The translations under genes were made by a program, and so were the position numbers. From Bacillus sp. FJAT-27225 (GTDB lineage: Bacteria; Bacillota; Bacilli; Bacillales; Cytobacillaceae), in assembly GCF_001685025.1 (NCBI RefSeq), contig NZ_MAYU01000001.1, positions 627,971 through 691,970 on the forward strand: a DNA stretch of 64,000 bases, given 5' to 3'. Shown here one piece after another: positions 26,639-36,924 of this stretch (position 1 is its first letter; each line of letters begins with the position of its first letter). The notes under the pieces are model-generated. The model was not told the origin of the DNA and did no database searches. It saw nothing but the letters and a program-made list of their open reading frames with translations.

Positions 26639-27229
26639 TTACATGTCAAGCTTGAACCGCTTTGGGCGTACACACAAATACCATGTCAGGAAAATCGATG
26701 CGATGGACAGCCAAAAAGTAAAATAGCCTATTTGAGGTGTATATTCATCGAGAACATGATAGGTTGGAAGCATAAAAAACACATAATCAATTACATCATT
26801 GTGGAGGGTCCAAACTGCTGCAATGGCAAGATGCCAAGCCTTTATCCTGTAAAAAGGGGCATAAAGCACACCTTCAACAGCCATTGCAAAGTGAGACAGC
26901 ATAAGCATCCAGGCTATCCCATCCAGCTCGCCGGTCTCTACAAAAACAAGAAGATTCATGACAACTGCCCATATACCGTATTTCACCAAAGTAACAAGAG
27001 CGAGCGCCTCTATGATAGGCCAATTTTGTTTTAACAGGAACGCAATAAGTACCAAAACAAAAAACAGGCTGGCTGTAGGACTATCCGGTACAAAAGCAAG
27101 AAAGATTGCAGGAGTTTCTTTTAATTGCGGGCTATACCAAATATAGCCATAAAGTGTTCCCAGAATATTAACGATCAGAAGTAACCAAAGTACCGGCCGT
27201 TGGGCAAAAAGTGGGTAAATCCATTTCAT
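26639..27229 (-). CDS. ypjA: YpjA-like DUF1405 membrane protein
   Basis: A 196-residue protein with five to six predicted membrane helices, Trp/Tyr-rich, of the YpjA/DUF1405 type. No function is known to me. It follows qcrC after a terminator at 27308-27336, and B. subtilis ypjA has the same position after the qcr operon. The ATG at 27229 has AAAGGCGG upstream. Confidence 0.88.
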   Translation of the reverse strand: MKWIYPLFAQRPVLWLLLIVNILGTLYGYIWYSPQLKETPAIFLAFVPDSPTASLFFVLVLIAFLLKQNWPIIEALALVTLVKYGIWAVVMNLLVFVETGELDGIAWMLMLSHFAMAVEGVLYAPFYRIKAWHLAIAAVWTLHNDVIDYVFFMLPTYHVLDEYTPQIGYFTFWLSIASIFLTWYLCVRPKRFKLDM

Positions 27230-27307
27230 CTTTTGATCCGCCTTTTACTAAATATATGTATGGGTTGATGGTAACACAAAAAATTCAACTTCAAAAGAAT
27301 AGAAGTA

Positions 27308-27336
27308 CAAAAGGCTGATGGGTTCGCCATCAGCCT
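27308..27336 (-). terminator. Intrinsic terminator of qcrABC
   Basis: AGGCTGATGG and CCATCAGCCT form a perfect 10-bp stem with a 5-base loop, followed on the minus strand by TTTTGTAC. It lies 5 bases after the qcrC stop. Confidence 0.88.
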
Positions 27337-27341
27337 AATTA

Positions 27342-28112
27342 TTATTCGCTCTTTAAATTCGCGATAAATTCAGATAGGACTTTCAATTCTTCATCGGTGC
27401 CATTAAACATTCCCGCTGGCATAGAGCCTTTCCCCTCAACGGCAACCTTGGCAACATGTTCGGGATCAAACCCGCGGTCAATCAGTTTGACACCGCCGGC
27501 TCCACCTTGGAGTTCGGCTCCGTGACAGGTGATACAGCCCTGATCTTGGTAAATCTTATACCCGTCTGCATTTTTATCAATATTGGATTCAACAATCGCT
27601 CCCTGGCGTTTAGCAGCTGCCCAGTCATGGTGAGCGACAACCTCCCATGTCAGGTAGAAAATGGCTGCTACTGCCAAAAGCATAAACGCAGTGGCAGCTG
27701 GACGCTTGGATGGCTTCCGTTCAGGTCCCCTATCAATGAACGGAGCAAGCAACAGTGCACCGAATGCAAGACCCGGAATAACCATTGACCCAACGGCATT
27801 ATAAGGCCCGGATGCATACGTATATTTCAGCAGCTGATACAAGAACATAAAGTACCAGTCAGGAAGCGGAATGTAACCCGCATCCGTCGGATCTGCAATC
27901 CTTTCAAGCGGCGACGGATGCGCTACCGTCAAACAAAGAAAGCCTACTAGAAAAACTGCGCCAACAAGCCATTCCTTCAAGAGGAAGTTCGGCCAGAAGG
28001 CTTCGGTTTTTCCAGGGTATTCCGAATAGTCTTTGGGAGTCATAGGTTTACGCTCGGACGGCGCCAGTACCCGTGAATCGCCAACAAACTTCATACCTTT
28101 TCCGCGATGCAT
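27342..28112 (-). CDS. qcrC: Menaquinol:cytochrome c reductase, cytochrome b/c subunit
   Basis: A 256-residue fusion typical of Bacillus bc complexes: the N-terminal part (about 1-155) is the subunit IV-like portion of cytochrome b, with membrane helices and the PDWYF quinol-site motif (about 84-88), and the C-terminal part is a cytochrome c domain with heme-binding CITCH (193-197) and the Met ligand in GSMPAGMF. The ATG at 28112 (MHRGKGMKFVGD) matches B. subtilis QcrC; the longer frame to 28139 is not needed. Last gene of qcrABC. Confidence 0.96.
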   Translation of the reverse strand: MHRGKGMKFVGDSRVLAPSERKPMTPKDYSEYPGKTEAFWPNFLLKEWLVGAVFLVGFLCLTVAHPSPLERIADPTDAGYIPLPDWYFMFLYQLLKYTYASGPYNAVGSMVIPGLAFGALLLAPFIDRGPERKPSKRPAATAFMLLAVAAIFYLTWEVVAHHDWAAAKRQGAIVESNIDKNADGYKIYQDQGCITCHGAELQGGAGGVKLIDRGFDPEHVAKVAVEGKGSMPAGMFNGTDEELKVLSEFIANLKSE

Positions 28113-28175
28113 CGAAAAATCCCCCTCCTTTTTCGTCATATGGTGCAGGAATCAAAATAGTCCTGCCGCGAATTT

Positions 28176-28850
28176 TTACAACGGTCCTGAGATACCCTGC
28201 TTACGGATCATAATGAAGTGGGCCCCCATTAGTCCCAACAGCGCCGCAGGCAAGAAGAAAACATGGATTGCAAAGAAACGGGTAATCGTTTGCGCACCAA
28301 CAATTTCCTGGTGTCCTGCCATCAATGCTTTCAAGTAAGGACCTATTAACGGAACTGATTCAACAATCTGCAGTGTAACTTTTGTCGCAAATAGCGCTTT
28401 CATATCCCAAGGCAGCAAGTAGCCTGTAAGACCAAGGCCAAGCATGACGAAGAATATGAGTACCCCAACAATCCAGTTCAGTTCACGTGGCTTTTTGTAT
28501 GCGCCCTGGAAAAATACCCTCAGTGTATGTAAGAACATCATGACAATGACCAGGCTTGCGCCCCAGTGGTGCATACCCCGGACAATTTGGCCGAAAGCGA
28601 CTTCATTTTGAAGGTAGTAAACGGATTGCCATGCATTTTTTATATCTGGAACATAATACATGGTCAGAAACATTCCAGACAGGATTTGTATGACGGTTAT
28701 AAAGAATGTCAGACCGCCAAAACAGTATACAAATGCCGAAAAGTGATGGGCAGGATTTACGTGCTCAGGCACTTCGTGGTCAGCAATATCGCGCCAAAGC
28801 GGCGTAATATCGAGGCGCTCATCCACCCAATCATAAATCTTATTTAACAT
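28176..28850 (-). CDS. qcrB: Menaquinol:cytochrome c reductase, cytochrome b subunit
   Basis: A 224-residue cytochrome b6-type protein with four membrane helices and paired heme-ligand histidines in helices B and D (HHWGASLVIVMMFLHTLRVF and FFAIHVFFLPAAL). It includes GLTGYLLPWD. It passes electrons from menaquinol to the Rieske and c-type centres. It begins 3 bases after qcrA and precedes qcrC in the operon, with GGAAGGGGGT as ribosome binding site. Confidence 0.97.
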   Translation of the reverse strand: MLNKIYDWVDERLDITPLWRDIADHEVPEHVNPAHHFSAFVYCFGGLTFFITVIQILSGMFLTMYYVPDIKNAWQSVYYLQNEVAFGQIVRGMHHWGASLVIVMMFLHTLRVFFQGAYKKPRELNWIVGVLIFFVMLGLGLTGYLLPWDMKALFATKVTLQIVESVPLIGPYLKALMAGHQEIVGAQTITRFFAIHVFFLPAALLGLMGAHFIMIRKQGISGPL

Positions 28851-28853
28851 TGG

Positions 28854-29366
28854 TTAGAGACCCCCTTCCTTCCATGGCTGCGGCTTACCCAAATAAAGCA
28901 AGCCGTCTTTCTCCCGGACAGGGTACATATCCAGAGAGCTGATTGGCGGTGTTTTTGGGACGAGTTTACCGCTCTTTTTGTAACGCCCCCCATGGCATTG
29001 GCAGTAGAACTCGTTTGGATGATCCGGGCTATTATCCCAGCCGACTGTACAGCCAAGGTGTTTACAAACTGGTGACAGGGCAATAATTTTCCCATCCTCA
29101 TCTTTATAAACCCATGCAGTTTGAGTTACCTCGGATTCGTACCACGCATCCTTTTGCTTAAACGAATAATCGACACGCTCAGGTTCTTCAGTTATGTCGG
29201 CCACCTTTTTAGGTGTCGGAATAAAATCACCTGCATTGTCAGCTTTGAGCATAGGATCAACGGCAAAACGGACCATTGGCATAATCATCCCAGCCGCCAT
29301 GAATCCCCCCACACCAGTCAAGGTATAGCTTAGGAACTGCCTTCTTGAAACTCGATGCTTACTCAT
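28854..29366 (-). CDS. qcrA: Menaquinol:cytochrome c reductase, Rieske iron-sulfur subunit
   Basis: A 170-residue Rieske protein with an N-terminal twin-arginine-like segment SRRQFLSYTLTG and membrane anchor (about 7-30), then the [2Fe-2S] site: Cys101-Lys-His103-Leu-Gly-Cys106 and Cys122-Gln-Cys124-His125. The ATG at 29366 (MSKHRVSRRQ) agrees with the B. subtilis N-terminus. First gene of qcrABC, with a good promoter at 29431-29459. In B. subtilis this operon responds to growth phase and carbon source. Confidence 0.96.
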   Translation of the reverse strand: MSKHRVSRRQFLSYTLTGVGGFMAAGMIMPMVRFAVDPMLKADNAGDFIPTPKKVADITEEPERVDYSFKQKDAWYESEVTQTAWVYKDEDGKIIALSPVCKHLGCTVGWDNSPDHPNEFYCQCHGGRYKKSGKLVPKTPPISSLDMYPVREKDGLLYLGKPQPWKEGGL

Positions 29367-29430
29367 GCTTCTCCCCCCTCTGTTCACACGTTAAGTCCGT
29401 ACACTTACAATGAATAACTAGGACATTATT

Positions 29431-29459
29431 ATGATATATCAATCTGAATTCAAGGTCAA
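29431..29459 (-). promoter_or_regulatory. Candidate sigma-A promoter of qcrABC
   Basis: TTGACC and TATCAT with a 17-base spacer on the minus strand, about 65 bases upstream of qcrA, in the gap between ypiF and qcrA. Confidence 0.7.
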
Positions 29460-29557
29460 TATTATACTATTTTGTGAACTTTTGATTTTCTGAACTTAAT
29501 GGCGATTTTGTTATAGATGTACAAATGCAATTTAACTTTCTTAATAGGGAAAGAATA

Positions 29558-30022
29558 TTATATTTCTTCCCGCCATTTTGTTGTGAACAGTTCAGCAAGC
29601 TGCTTCACCTGTTCATTAATGAGCGACCTTTTCTGCTGGTCATCCATGCTTGAAAGAGGCAATGCTGGGAGCCAGAGCAAGGACCCAGACAACGAATCGT
29701 TGTTCTGAAGCCATGACTGGTCTGAAGTAACAAGAAAAATATGCCGGATTCCTTCTCCCTGAAGAGCTGTTTCCCAACCCTTTAGACGATTAGCCAATTC
29801 TTCCTTCGTTTCATTATGTAAATACGTAAAAGCTGGCAGCAACAACGTCCGCCCCGCAAATTGCCTCTCGAGGCCTGCCGAGAGGGTACCAATAAATTCA
29901 GACATTGTCGCTGATTGGGGCATCTTGTCTCCCAGGCCAATCTGAATCAGAGGTATAATTGCAGTGTCAATATATTCTTTTGCGTTCATGTATTGGCTGA
30001 TGTCCACCGGAAGCCATTTCAT
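29558..30022 (-). CDS. ypiF: YpiF-like DUF2487 protein
   Basis: A 154-residue soluble protein beginning MKWLPVDISQYMNAKEYIDTA, recognised as YpiF/DUF2487; function unknown. It lies just upstream of qcrA, as in B. subtilis, where it is near the bc complex genes. AAAGGAGGGAAGTGA precedes the ATG. A terminator at 30106-30129 separates it from ypiB. Confidence 0.87.
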   Translation of the reverse strand: MKWLPVDISQYMNAKEYIDTAIIPLIQIGLGDKMPQSATMSEFIGTLSAGLERQFAGRTLLLPAFTYLHNETKEELANRLKGWETALQGEGIRHIFLVTSDQSWLQNNDSLSGSLLWLPALPLSSMDDQQKRSLINEQVKQLAELFTTKWREEI

Positions 30023-30105
30023 TCACTTCCCTCCTTTATGTGCTTAACTCTTTCAATCATATCATTCCTGAAGTTGCAATGTGAATCTTTACGACACGAT
30101 TCTCA

Positions 30106-30129
30106 CAAAAAAACTCGCCAGTTGGCGAG
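30106..30129 (-). terminator. Intrinsic terminator after ypiB
   Basis: CTCGCC and GGCGAG with an AACT loop, followed by seven T residues on the minus strand, 65 bases after the ypiB stop. Confidence 0.85.
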
Positions 30130-30194
30130 CGTGCGGCAGGCAAAGTTCATTCACCGGACTTACGTGATAACCGATTGGCAGAGATGAGAATCAG

Positions 30195-30761
30195 TTAAAT
30201 CATGCTCTCATATCGGTGCGGCTTTTTCATTCGATTCAATTGTTCTGTAAAAAGAAGAAATGCTTCCTTATCCTGTTTATCGAGTGCTTCATCGATCAAG
30301 TTAAGCAGCTTTTCCTCATTGAATCTTTGAATGCTGTATTCCAGAAATTGCTGGGCTACTGCCCTATCCTTCTCATTAACCTGTAAATGTCTTGGCATAT
30401 ACGGATTATCTTCAAGGACAGCGGCATACTGATGCACCTTATTGGAGGCATTAAAGTTCAATTGGATGTAAATTTCTTCTTCCCTATTAAGCCTGATATC
30501 ATGAAACGATTTTTCGGCATCGGTTGTCATGATATTTTCTTTATAAAAGCGGAACGGCACTTTATCTGTGCAATGGGTCGACATAATCAGGCCCCTCGGG
30601 CAATACTGAGCCTGGTCAACAAAATGCACTTTTTCCATCAGTTGGTCATGGCTCATAAGATAATTGAGGATCCATACGCATTCTCTTCTCTTTAACTGAT
30701 AATGGTTCAAAAACCATCGGATAAAGTCCTTTTTCTCGTTGACAGATACAGGGGTTGCCAT
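30195..30761 (-). CDS. ypiB: YpiB, UPF0302 family protein
   Basis: A 188-residue protein of the UPF0302/YpiB family: [26 protein letters not shown] near the N-terminus and a C-terminal helical region with [20 protein letters not shown]. No enzyme motif is visible and the role is unknown. The ATG at 30761 has GAGGAGGGAAAC upstream. It follows ypiA by 32 bases, and the two probably form a unit. Confidence 0.9.
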   Translation of the reverse strand: MATPVSVNEKKDFIRWFLNHYQLKRRECVWILNYLMSHDQLMEKVHFVDQAQYCPRGLIMSTHCTDKVPFRFYKENIMTTDAEKSFHDIRLNREEEIYIQLNFNASNKVHQYAAVLEDNPYMPRHLQVNEKDRAVAQQFLEYSIQRFNEEKLLNLIDEALDKQDKEAFLLFTEQLNRMKKPHRYESMI

Positions 30762-30793
30762 GATCGTTTCCCTCCTCTGCGAAATTAACTTGA

Positions 30794-32053
30794 TTATTCT
30801 TGTGAAAGCCTTTCAACCAGCCCAGCATATTCCTCATTTGAAGGATCATTCTTTAATAACCTATTAAAAACTTCGGCAGCCTTGCCTGTTTTTCCTTCTT
30901 CAATAAGAAAATATCCATAATCATTCAAAAAACTTTCATTTTCCTTGAAGAAATTATATGCGGTTTCAAAATTTTCCGATGCTTTTTCAAATTCTTCAAG
31001 TTCGTTATAGCTAACAGCTGCATCCCATAGAAATTGGGGCTCGGCATGTTCATTTACATCCAAATTCTCAATTAGGTCAATTACATCTGAATATCGATCC
31101 TGATGAATGAAAAGCTTATTAAGTGTCAGGGCAGCCTCAGAGAACCCTGGATCAAGAGCGAGTGCTTCTCGAAGCATCCCCTCTGCTTCTCGTTCCAGCC
31201 CAAGCTTTAAGGCTAGCTTACCTCCATAAAAAAACAAATCCTTATTAAATTGATCGCGGCCTATTCCTTCTTGTACCGTTTCAAATGCATTTTGAGTCTC
31301 ATCTTCCTGCTCGTACGCTTTTGCAAGGTTTAAATAAAGTGAGTGATATTCGGGGTCAAGGTTCTTCAATTCTGTAAACTTTTCAATGGCGATCCGGCTG
31401 AAACCCGCTTGCAAGGCTGTAAAAGCAAAGCCGAATAATGTATTAATCTCAACTTTATTTCCAAGAGCTTTCTCATAATGAGGAAGAGCATCTTCGAATG
31501 CACCGGATGCGCTTAGAATTTCAGCAAGCCTTTCATGAATATTGGCACCGGCAATATTTTCGCCTTCCTTTAACGCTTCCTCATAGAAAAGGATCGATTT
31601 CTTTACTTCTCCCATCGAACTGTATAGCTCCGCAAGCGCAAAATCAACAACAGGTTCATCTGGCAGAGATACCTTTGCAGCTAATAATTTCCTTTCACTC
31701 ACCTCATAAAGGCCCTGCATTTGATACAGGTCTGCCAATAACAGCAGAGCTTCTCCATAAGAAGGATCATCATCTTCAATATCTTCAAGAAGCAGGATTG
31801 CCTTTTCTTCATGGTCATTGTCAATATATGCTTCCGCGAGAAGAACAATGATTTCGCCTTCCCCAGGATAATACAGAAGAAGGTTTTCAAATAGCGAGAT
31901 AGCTTCTTCCAGGAAACCATATTGAAGCATTTCTTCCCCGAGAAGAAATTTCTCATCAGCAGTCCCTGTTTGTAATACTTCATTATATTCATTGATAGCT
32001 TCCGTATGTTGTCCATTTTCCAGCATGCTTATAATTTTATTGACTCGGTTCAT
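30794..32053 (-). CDS. ypiA: YpiA, tetratricopeptide repeat protein
   Basis: A 419-residue, strongly acidic protein made almost entirely of tetratricopeptide repeats (for example [65 protein letters not shown]), with about eleven to twelve units. Such proteins are binding scaffolds; no partner is known to me. It is transcribed just after an unrecognised gene (32080-32973) and before ypiB. Confidence 0.9.
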   Translation of the reverse strand: MNRVNKIISMLENGQHTEAINEYNEVLQTGTADEKFLLGEEMLQYGFLEEAISLFENLLLYYPGEGEIIVLLAEAYIDNDHEEKAILLLEDIEDDDPSYGEALLLLADLYQMQGLYEVSERKLLAAKVSLPDEPVVDFALAELYSSMGEVKKSILFYEEALKEGENIAGANIHERLAEILSASGAFEDALPHYEKALGNKVEINTLFGFAFTALQAGFSRIAIEKFTELKNLDPEYHSLYLNLAKAYEQEDETQNAFETVQEGIGRDQFNKDLFFYGGKLALKLGLEREAEGMLREALALDPGFSEAALTLNKLFIHQDRYSDVIDLIENLDVNEHAEPQFLWDAAVSYNELEEFEKASENFETAYNFFKENESFLNDYGYFLIEEGKTGKAAEVFNRLLKNDPSNEEYAGLVERLSQE

Positions 32054-32079
32054 GAATCATTCCGCCTTATCCTGTGATT

Positions 32080-32973
32080 TCAAAATGAATAGTATGAATG
32101 TGTCTTTATCTTTATATTTTCGCCAGTAACCATCCCAACTCCTGCTTTTTCATCAGGCCGAATTACGCAGCCTCTAAGGACGGTTACAGCAAGCCTTTCC
32201 CTATGATAAAGAAACATTGAAACTTCATCAACATTTTTAACTTCCTCATCGTTTCTATATAAATTATAACTTAACTCGGCCTTATGAAGCAGGCTCGAAC
32301 GGTTTGGGTATATACCCAACCTGTTCATTTCATATGGGGAGAGAGGAATGGACTCTTTTATTTCATGTGGGATGGTTTGTATTTTTTCCGAGGCCATAGT
32401 TTTTGTCCACTTAACTAACAGTTGTCTGTCTACGTCAGTTTCAGTTCCATTAAAAATCGGTATGAGTGGAAAATTACCAGGAAACACAGCTTCTCTTACC
32501 CAGCCCCAAGGAACTTTGGCAAAATCGGATAGGTGGTTAATCTCAACAAAAATGGCCGGCAATTTTCTTCTTTTGCAATCCCTGATTAATGTTGGTGTAA
32601 GGGAAGTGAGCGGAATTTTTACGGCGATAGCGTAGTCGGCCGGTGAATCCGAAAGTTGTTTTTGGGCGTTTTCCAATCTGCCAGCCAATTCACGTTCATA
32701 AGCAGGTTTTACATATGTAATGACAGTAGTGGCTCCATTCATTACATAATCCTTCACTATCTGCGTAGACTGCGACGGGCTGTTATCCAAAAGTGTTCCA
32801 TCCAAAACTGTAAAACATGGTGTCATTAGAAAACCTTCCACATTCATTTTTCTAAATGTGTATCTTGTCAAATCTGGCCTGATGGTATCGATTGTATCCC
32901 CTTCTGTCATGATTGATTCTCTTGTAATCTTGTTTTCCCTCAGAATCGCAGCATTCTCAATTAAATATGGCAT
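32080..32973 (-). CDS. Unrecognised protein with an amidohydrolase-like N-terminus
   Basis: A 297-residue protein starting MPYLIENAAILRENKITRES. The opening, with IENAAIL and a following Thr/Asp-rich strand, resembles the beta-sandwich start of amidohydrolases, and FLMTPCFTVLDGTLLDNSPS falls where such enzymes carry their metal-binding HxH, but no HxH is present. The C-terminal half (SPYEMNRLGIYPNRSSLLHKAELSYNLYRN) again resembles an amidohydrolase ending. It may be a non-catalytic relative. GGGGTGGAGAA precedes the ATG at 32973; the longer frame to 33021 is unsupported. B. subtilis has no gene I recall here between aroA and ypiA. Confidence 0.75.
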   Translation of the reverse strand: MPYLIENAAILRENKITRESIMTEGDTIDTIRPDLTRYTFRKMNVEGFLMTPCFTVLDGTLLDNSPSQSTQIVKDYVMNGATTVITYVKPAYERELAGRLENAQKQLSDSPADYAIAVKIPLTSLTPTLIRDCKRRKLPAIFVEINHLSDFAKVPWGWVREAVFPGNFPLIPIFNGTETDVDRQLLVKWTKTMASEKIQTIPHEIKESIPLSPYEMNRLGIYPNRSSLLHKAELSYNLYRNDEEVKNVDEVSMFLYHRERLAVTVLRGCVIRPDEKAGVGMVTGENIKIKTHSYYSF

Positions 32974-33068
32974 TTCTCCACCCCTATCGCTTCTCTTAAG
33001 ACAAGCTATGCATCCTTTCAAAATTTATGACATAGCCAAGAGAGTTACAGAAGCAGGTTCCTTTTCAC

Positions 33069-33101
33069 AAAAAAACAGGTGCAGATTTACCTGCACCTGT
33101 T
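33069..33101 (-). terminator. Intrinsic terminator of the aroA transcript
   Basis: AACAGGTGCAG and CTGCACCTGTT form a perfect 11-bp stem, then seven T residues on the minus strand. It lies beyond a repeat remnant that follows aroA. Confidence 0.88.
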
Positions 33102-33130
33102 ATGTTTCTTTACTTTTGGCTCTTCAACAA

Positions 33131-33210
33131 AAGAAGTAGAAAAAGCACCGCAGGAGAAAATGCGTTCTCTGCATTTTCGAACGAGCTCGCATCTTCCGCT
33201 CCAATCAGCT
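33131..33210. repeat. Right-end fragment of the interspersed repeat
   Basis: AAAAGCACCGCAGGAGAAAA, GCATTTTCGAACGAG and CATCTTCCGCTCCAATCAGC match the right end of the copy at 173-632 (about 550-632) almost base for base. It lies between aroA and its terminator, so it would be in the 3' untranslated region of the aro mRNA. Confidence 0.7.
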
Positions 33211-33248
33211 ATTCTCTTAGTGCAAACCAGCTCAAATGGTAAAGAACC

Positions 33249-34538
33249 TTACTTTTTTAGTTTTTCCAGATCCTTGAAAAAGGTTGGATAGGAAACAGCT
33301 ATCGATTCGGCATCTTCAAGTATCACTTCATTCTCACAAATTAAAGAGGCAATTGCGAGCATCATACCTATACGATGATCACCATGAGATGAAACCCTGC
33401 CGCCAGTAAGCCTTGTTCCTCCCGAAATAATCATGCCGTCTTCTGTAGTTTCTATTTTTGCACCAAGCTTCCGAAGCTCACTTGCTACGGTTTCAATGCG
33501 ATCAGTCTCTTTAACACGAAGCTCTGCTGCGTCACGAATAACTGTTTCTCCTTCAGCTTGGGTGGCAAGCAAAGCTATAACAGGCAGTTCATCAATCAGT
33601 CTTGGGATCAGGCTGCCACCAATAGTGGTACCCTTGAGTTGTGAATAGGAAACTGTAATATCACCTGCTGGTTCATAAGCATCGGGGTTAGAATTGTTAA
33701 TTTCAGTGGATGCATCCATTTCCTCTAAAACAGTCAGGATTCCTGTCCGTGTCTCATTTAAGCCCACATTTTTGAGTAGCAATTTACTGCCAGGTACAAT
33801 TGAAGCCGCGACAAGGAAGAATGCAGCTGAAGAAATGTCCCCTGGAACCGTAATGTCAGCTGCCTTTAGCTGCTGTCCGCCTTGGACGTGAATTGTATTT
33901 CCCGACACATCGACCCTTCCACCGAATTGGCGAATCATTCTCTCAGTATGGTCCCTAGTAGAAGAGGGTTCAGTGATTGAGGTTTCCCCATCGGCCTGGA
34001 GCCCTGCAAGAAGGAGCGCCGATTTCACCTGTGCACTGGCAACAGGTAATGTATAGGGAATCCCCTTAAGATTACCGCCCTTGATCGTTATTGGGATGTA
34101 ATTGCCATTTTCTTTTCCGTCAATTGAGCAGCCCATCTCCTTTAACGGCAGGGTTACTCTGTTCATTGGCCTTTTGGCTATGGAAGAATCGCCTGTGAAT
34201 TTTGATTGGAAAGGACGCCCGGCCATGAGACCCATCATTAACCGGATGGTTGTCCCCGAATTTCCAACGTCAATGGTTCCGTTATATTCCTTCAGCCCAT
34301 CCAGCCCCTTGCCTTGGATGGTAACAGTTGTTTCATTTAAATCAATCGTTACACCCAGGTTCCTGAACGCGGAAACAGTGCTTAGGCAGTCATTCCCTGT
34401 AAGGAAATTTTTAACCACGGTCGTACCGGAAGCAATCGCTCCAAACATGATTGCCCGATGTGATATTGACTTATCTCCCGGTATTGCGATCTCACCTGTT
34501 AAGCCTGCTGAAGCAGGAATAAGTTTAATTGTTTCCAT
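33249..34538 (-). CDS. aroA: 3-phosphoshikimate 1-carboxyvinyltransferase (EPSP synthase)
   Basis: Sixth step of the shikimate pathway. The 429-residue protein has [18 protein letters not shown] (19-36), [13 protein letters not shown], the catalytic-loop [13 protein letters not shown], and the C-terminal [22 protein letters not shown] and [13 protein letters not shown]. subtilis calls this gene aroE. The ATG at 34538 follows GGAGG, 17 bases after tyrA. It is the last gene of the aro cluster here. Confidence 0.97.
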   Translation of the reverse strand: METIKLIPASAGLTGEIAIPGDKSISHRAIMFGAIASGTTVVKNFLTGNDCLSTVSAFRNLGVTIDLNETTVTIQGKGLDGLKEYNGTIDVGNSGTTIRLMMGLMAGRPFQSKFTGDSSIAKRPMNRVTLPLKEMGCSIDGKENGNYIPITIKGGNLKGIPYTLPVASAQVKSALLLAGLQADGETSITEPSSTRDHTERMIRQFGGRVDVSGNTIHVQGGQQLKAADITVPGDISSAAFFLVAASIVPGSKLLLKNVGLNETRTGILTVLEEMDASTEINNSNPDAYEPAGDITVSYSQLKGTTIGGSLIPRLIDELPVIALLATQAEGETVIRDAAELRVKETDRIETVASELRKLGAKIETTEDGMIISGGTRLTGGRVSSHGDHRIGMMLAIASLICENEVILEDAESIAVSYPTFFKDLEKLKK

Positions 34539-34555
34539 GGGGCCTCCTTCGCTTG

Positions 34556-35662
34556 CTAGTTTTCGTATTCAATTGGATAGGAGGTATAAGTTTGAATGCA
34601 TTTTACAGCGTTCTCCCTGTCCCGGGCCGTTTGGAAGCTGATAACAAGCACACCGTATATTTCCTCACGTATCTCAATAATTCTTATGTTTGTAATACTA
34701 ATGTTCTCTTTTGCCAAATAGCCTGTAATTTCGGATACAACACCGGGAACGTCCGGTATATCAACAAACAAATCGTAAAAAGCAGGGATGGCACCCTTTT
34801 CCTTAACAGGCAAGCCGTCCCTAAAAAGTTTTGCATCGGCAAAGTAAGAAGTAATAGCTGCCTGATCTGATGCCACTAGCAAGGATTTCACCCTTTCCAT
34901 TTCCTGTGACCACATATCCAGCAAATCCAAGAGGGTTTCCTTGTTATGCAAAAGGATATCTCTCCACATTTCCGGACTGCTGGAGGCAATCCTGGTTATG
35001 TCCTTGAATCCGCCTGCGGCAAGCCTCGGCAATAAAGGGTGATTGCTTGAAAGCTTTTCAGTCTGATGGACAATCGAAGCAGCAATAATATGCGGAAAGT
35101 GGCTAATCACTCCGGCAAGAAAGTCATGCTCCCTTGGATTTAACTCCAAAAATTTAGCTCTTGTACCTGCAAGCCACTCTTTTAATGCTAATATATTTTC
35201 TGGTTTCTCTCCCTCAATTGGCGACAATATGTAAAATGCATTTTCAAATAAGTTCTCTTTTGCAGCAGTAATGCCACTCTTGTGGGACCCAGCCATTGGA
35301 TGGCCGCCGATGAAGGATATGCCTTGTTTCCTTAACGATTCGGAAAGCTTACTAATCTGCTCCTTTGTGCTTCCTGTATCCGTTACAATTGCCGTACTTT
35401 TCAGCCTGCAGCCAGCCAATTCCTGAAGAATTCTTTCGGTTTCCCTTACAGGAGCAGATATAATTATTAAATCTGCTTCCACGGCGCCTTCCTGGATTGT
35501 TCCGACCGCTTTATCTATCGGGCCAAGCATTTCCGCAAGATTGGCCTGCCTGCCTCTAATATCATAACCAATTACTGTTGAATCGGGGTGGGCCTTTTTG
35601 ATACAAAGGCCCAAAGAACCGCCGATTAATCCCAATCCTATGATGAATACCTTACCAGTCAC
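34556..35662 (-). CDS. tyrA: Prephenate dehydrogenase
   Basis: Makes 4-hydroxyphenylpyruvate for tyrosine. The 368-residue protein has an N-terminal Rossmann motif [18 protein letters not shown] (about 8-25), [13 protein letters not shown], and a C-terminal ACT domain (about 298-365) for tyrosine feedback. The start is a GTG at 35662 with GGGGAGTGC upstream, 12 bases after hisC. Confidence 0.96.
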   Translation of the reverse strand: MTGKVFIIGLGLIGGSLGLCIKKAHPDSTVIGYDIRGRQANLAEMLGPIDKAVGTIQEGAVEADLIIISAPVRETERILQELAGCRLKSTAIVTDTGSTKEQISKLSESLRKQGISFIGGHPMAGSHKSGITAAKENLFENAFYILSPIEGEKPENILALKEWLAGTRAKFLELNPREHDFLAGVISHFPHIIAASIVHQTEKLSSNHPLLPRLAAGGFKDITRIASSSPEMWRDILLHNKETLLDLLDMWSQEMERVKSLLVASDQAAITSYFADAKLFRDGLPVKEKGAIPAFYDLFVDIPDVPGVVSEITGYLAKENISITNIRIIEIREEIYGVLVISFQTARDRENAVKCIQTYTSYPIEYEN

Positions 35663-35674
35663 TTTCGCACTCCC

Positions 35675-36778
35675 CTATACTCTAGCCTGGCTTTCCTTTT
35701 CAAGGAATGCTTCAGAAACATTGAAAATTCCTTCTATTTGCTCTTTCGTACCAACTGTAATCCGAACACTTTCAGGGAAGCCAAGTGCTGCACCTGAGCG
35801 GACGATAAAGCCCCGTTCCAGCATAAATTGAAAAACTTGATTTGCATCCTGACGGAAATTCACCAGAATGAAATTCCCCTGTGAAGGATAATATGGCAAA
35901 TCCCACTTTTCACAGAAGCGGTAAAACATTTCAAGTCCACGTCTGTTTTCTTCCCTGCAGGTAGCGATAAACTCCTGATCCTGCAAAGCAATTTTGGCTG
36001 CAAACTGCCCGAGCGCATTAGCGTTGAATGGTTCACGGGCAGGGTCAAGGGCGCGAATGATGGCTTCATCCGCTATTCCGTACCCAATTCTCAATCCAGC
36101 CAGCCCATATGCTTTCGAAAACGTCCTTAGAGCAATAACATTGGAAAACCGGTTGACGATACTGACCGAGTCATGAAAATCATCAGCCACCACATATTCA
36201 AAATAAGCTTCATCAATAACAACAAGTACATCTGAAGGGACTTTTTCCAAAAAATGAATTAGGTCATGGTTAGGAATATACGTGCCTGTCGGATTGTTTG
36301 GGCTGCAAATCCAAACTACGGTTGTCTTATTGTCGATGCATTGCAGCATACCATCCAGGTCATGGTTGCCATCAACGAGAGGAACCTCTCGTATTTCGGC
36401 ACCTTCGATGATAGCGTTATGACTGTATTGCGAAAAGGTAGGGGCAGCCATAACCGTATTTACCCCTGGATATAGAAGGGACCTTGAGATAATTTCAATA
36501 ATTTCATCCGAACCATTCCCGATAATAAGCTGTGTTTCCCTAATGCCAAGTTTCTCAGCAAGTGAAGAACGGAGCTCACCAGCATAGCCATCCGGATAAA
36601 TTTCAAGTGGAATTGGGTTGGTTTTTATTGCCTCTATAACCTGCTTTGAACAACCTAAAGGATTTTCATTTGATGCAAGTTTCACAATCTTTTCCAAGCC
36701 GAATTCTTCTTTAACTGATTTAATTGACTTTCCAGGCTGATAAGGCTTTAAGGAAAGTACTTGATCTTTCCAACGCAT
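35675..36778 (-). CDS. hisC: Histidinol-phosphate aminotransferase
   Basis: A PLP enzyme; in bacilli it serves both histidine and aromatic amino acid synthesis. The 367-residue protein has LGIRETQLIIGNGSDEIIE, SPNNPTGTYI, VIDEAYFEYV, and the PLP lysine in RTFSKAYGLAGLRIGYG. The ATG at 36778 has AAGAGGTGTC upstream. In B. subtilis the trp operon lies immediately upstream; here a 440-base gap with a repeat copy takes its place. Confidence 0.95.
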   Translation of the reverse strand: MRWKDQVLSLKPYQPGKSIKSVKEEFGLEKIVKLASNENPLGCSKQVIEAIKTNPIPLEIYPDGYAGELRSSLAEKLGIRETQLIIGNGSDEIIEIISRSLLYPGVNTVMAAPTFSQYSHNAIIEGAEIREVPLVDGNHDLDGMLQCIDNKTTVVWICSPNNPTGTYIPNHDLIHFLEKVPSDVLVVIDEAYFEYVVADDFHDSVSIVNRFSNVIALRTFSKAYGLAGLRIGYGIADEAIIRALDPAREPFNANALGQFAAKIALQDQEFIATCREENRRGLEMFYRFCEKWDLPYYPSQGNFILVNFRQDANQVFQFMLERGFIVRSGAALGFPESVRITVGTKEQIEGIFNVSEAFLEKESQARV

Positions 36779-36924
36779 ACAGACACCTCTTTTATACTTA
36801 GACGCATTACCACAGTAAAGTGTGTTAATTTGTATTTATTTTAACATAGCATTACTAGAAAGTCTTTGTTTTAATTGAATTTTTTAATTTTTATTTCTTT
36901 TAAGCAGAGGATATGTTAAACAAG

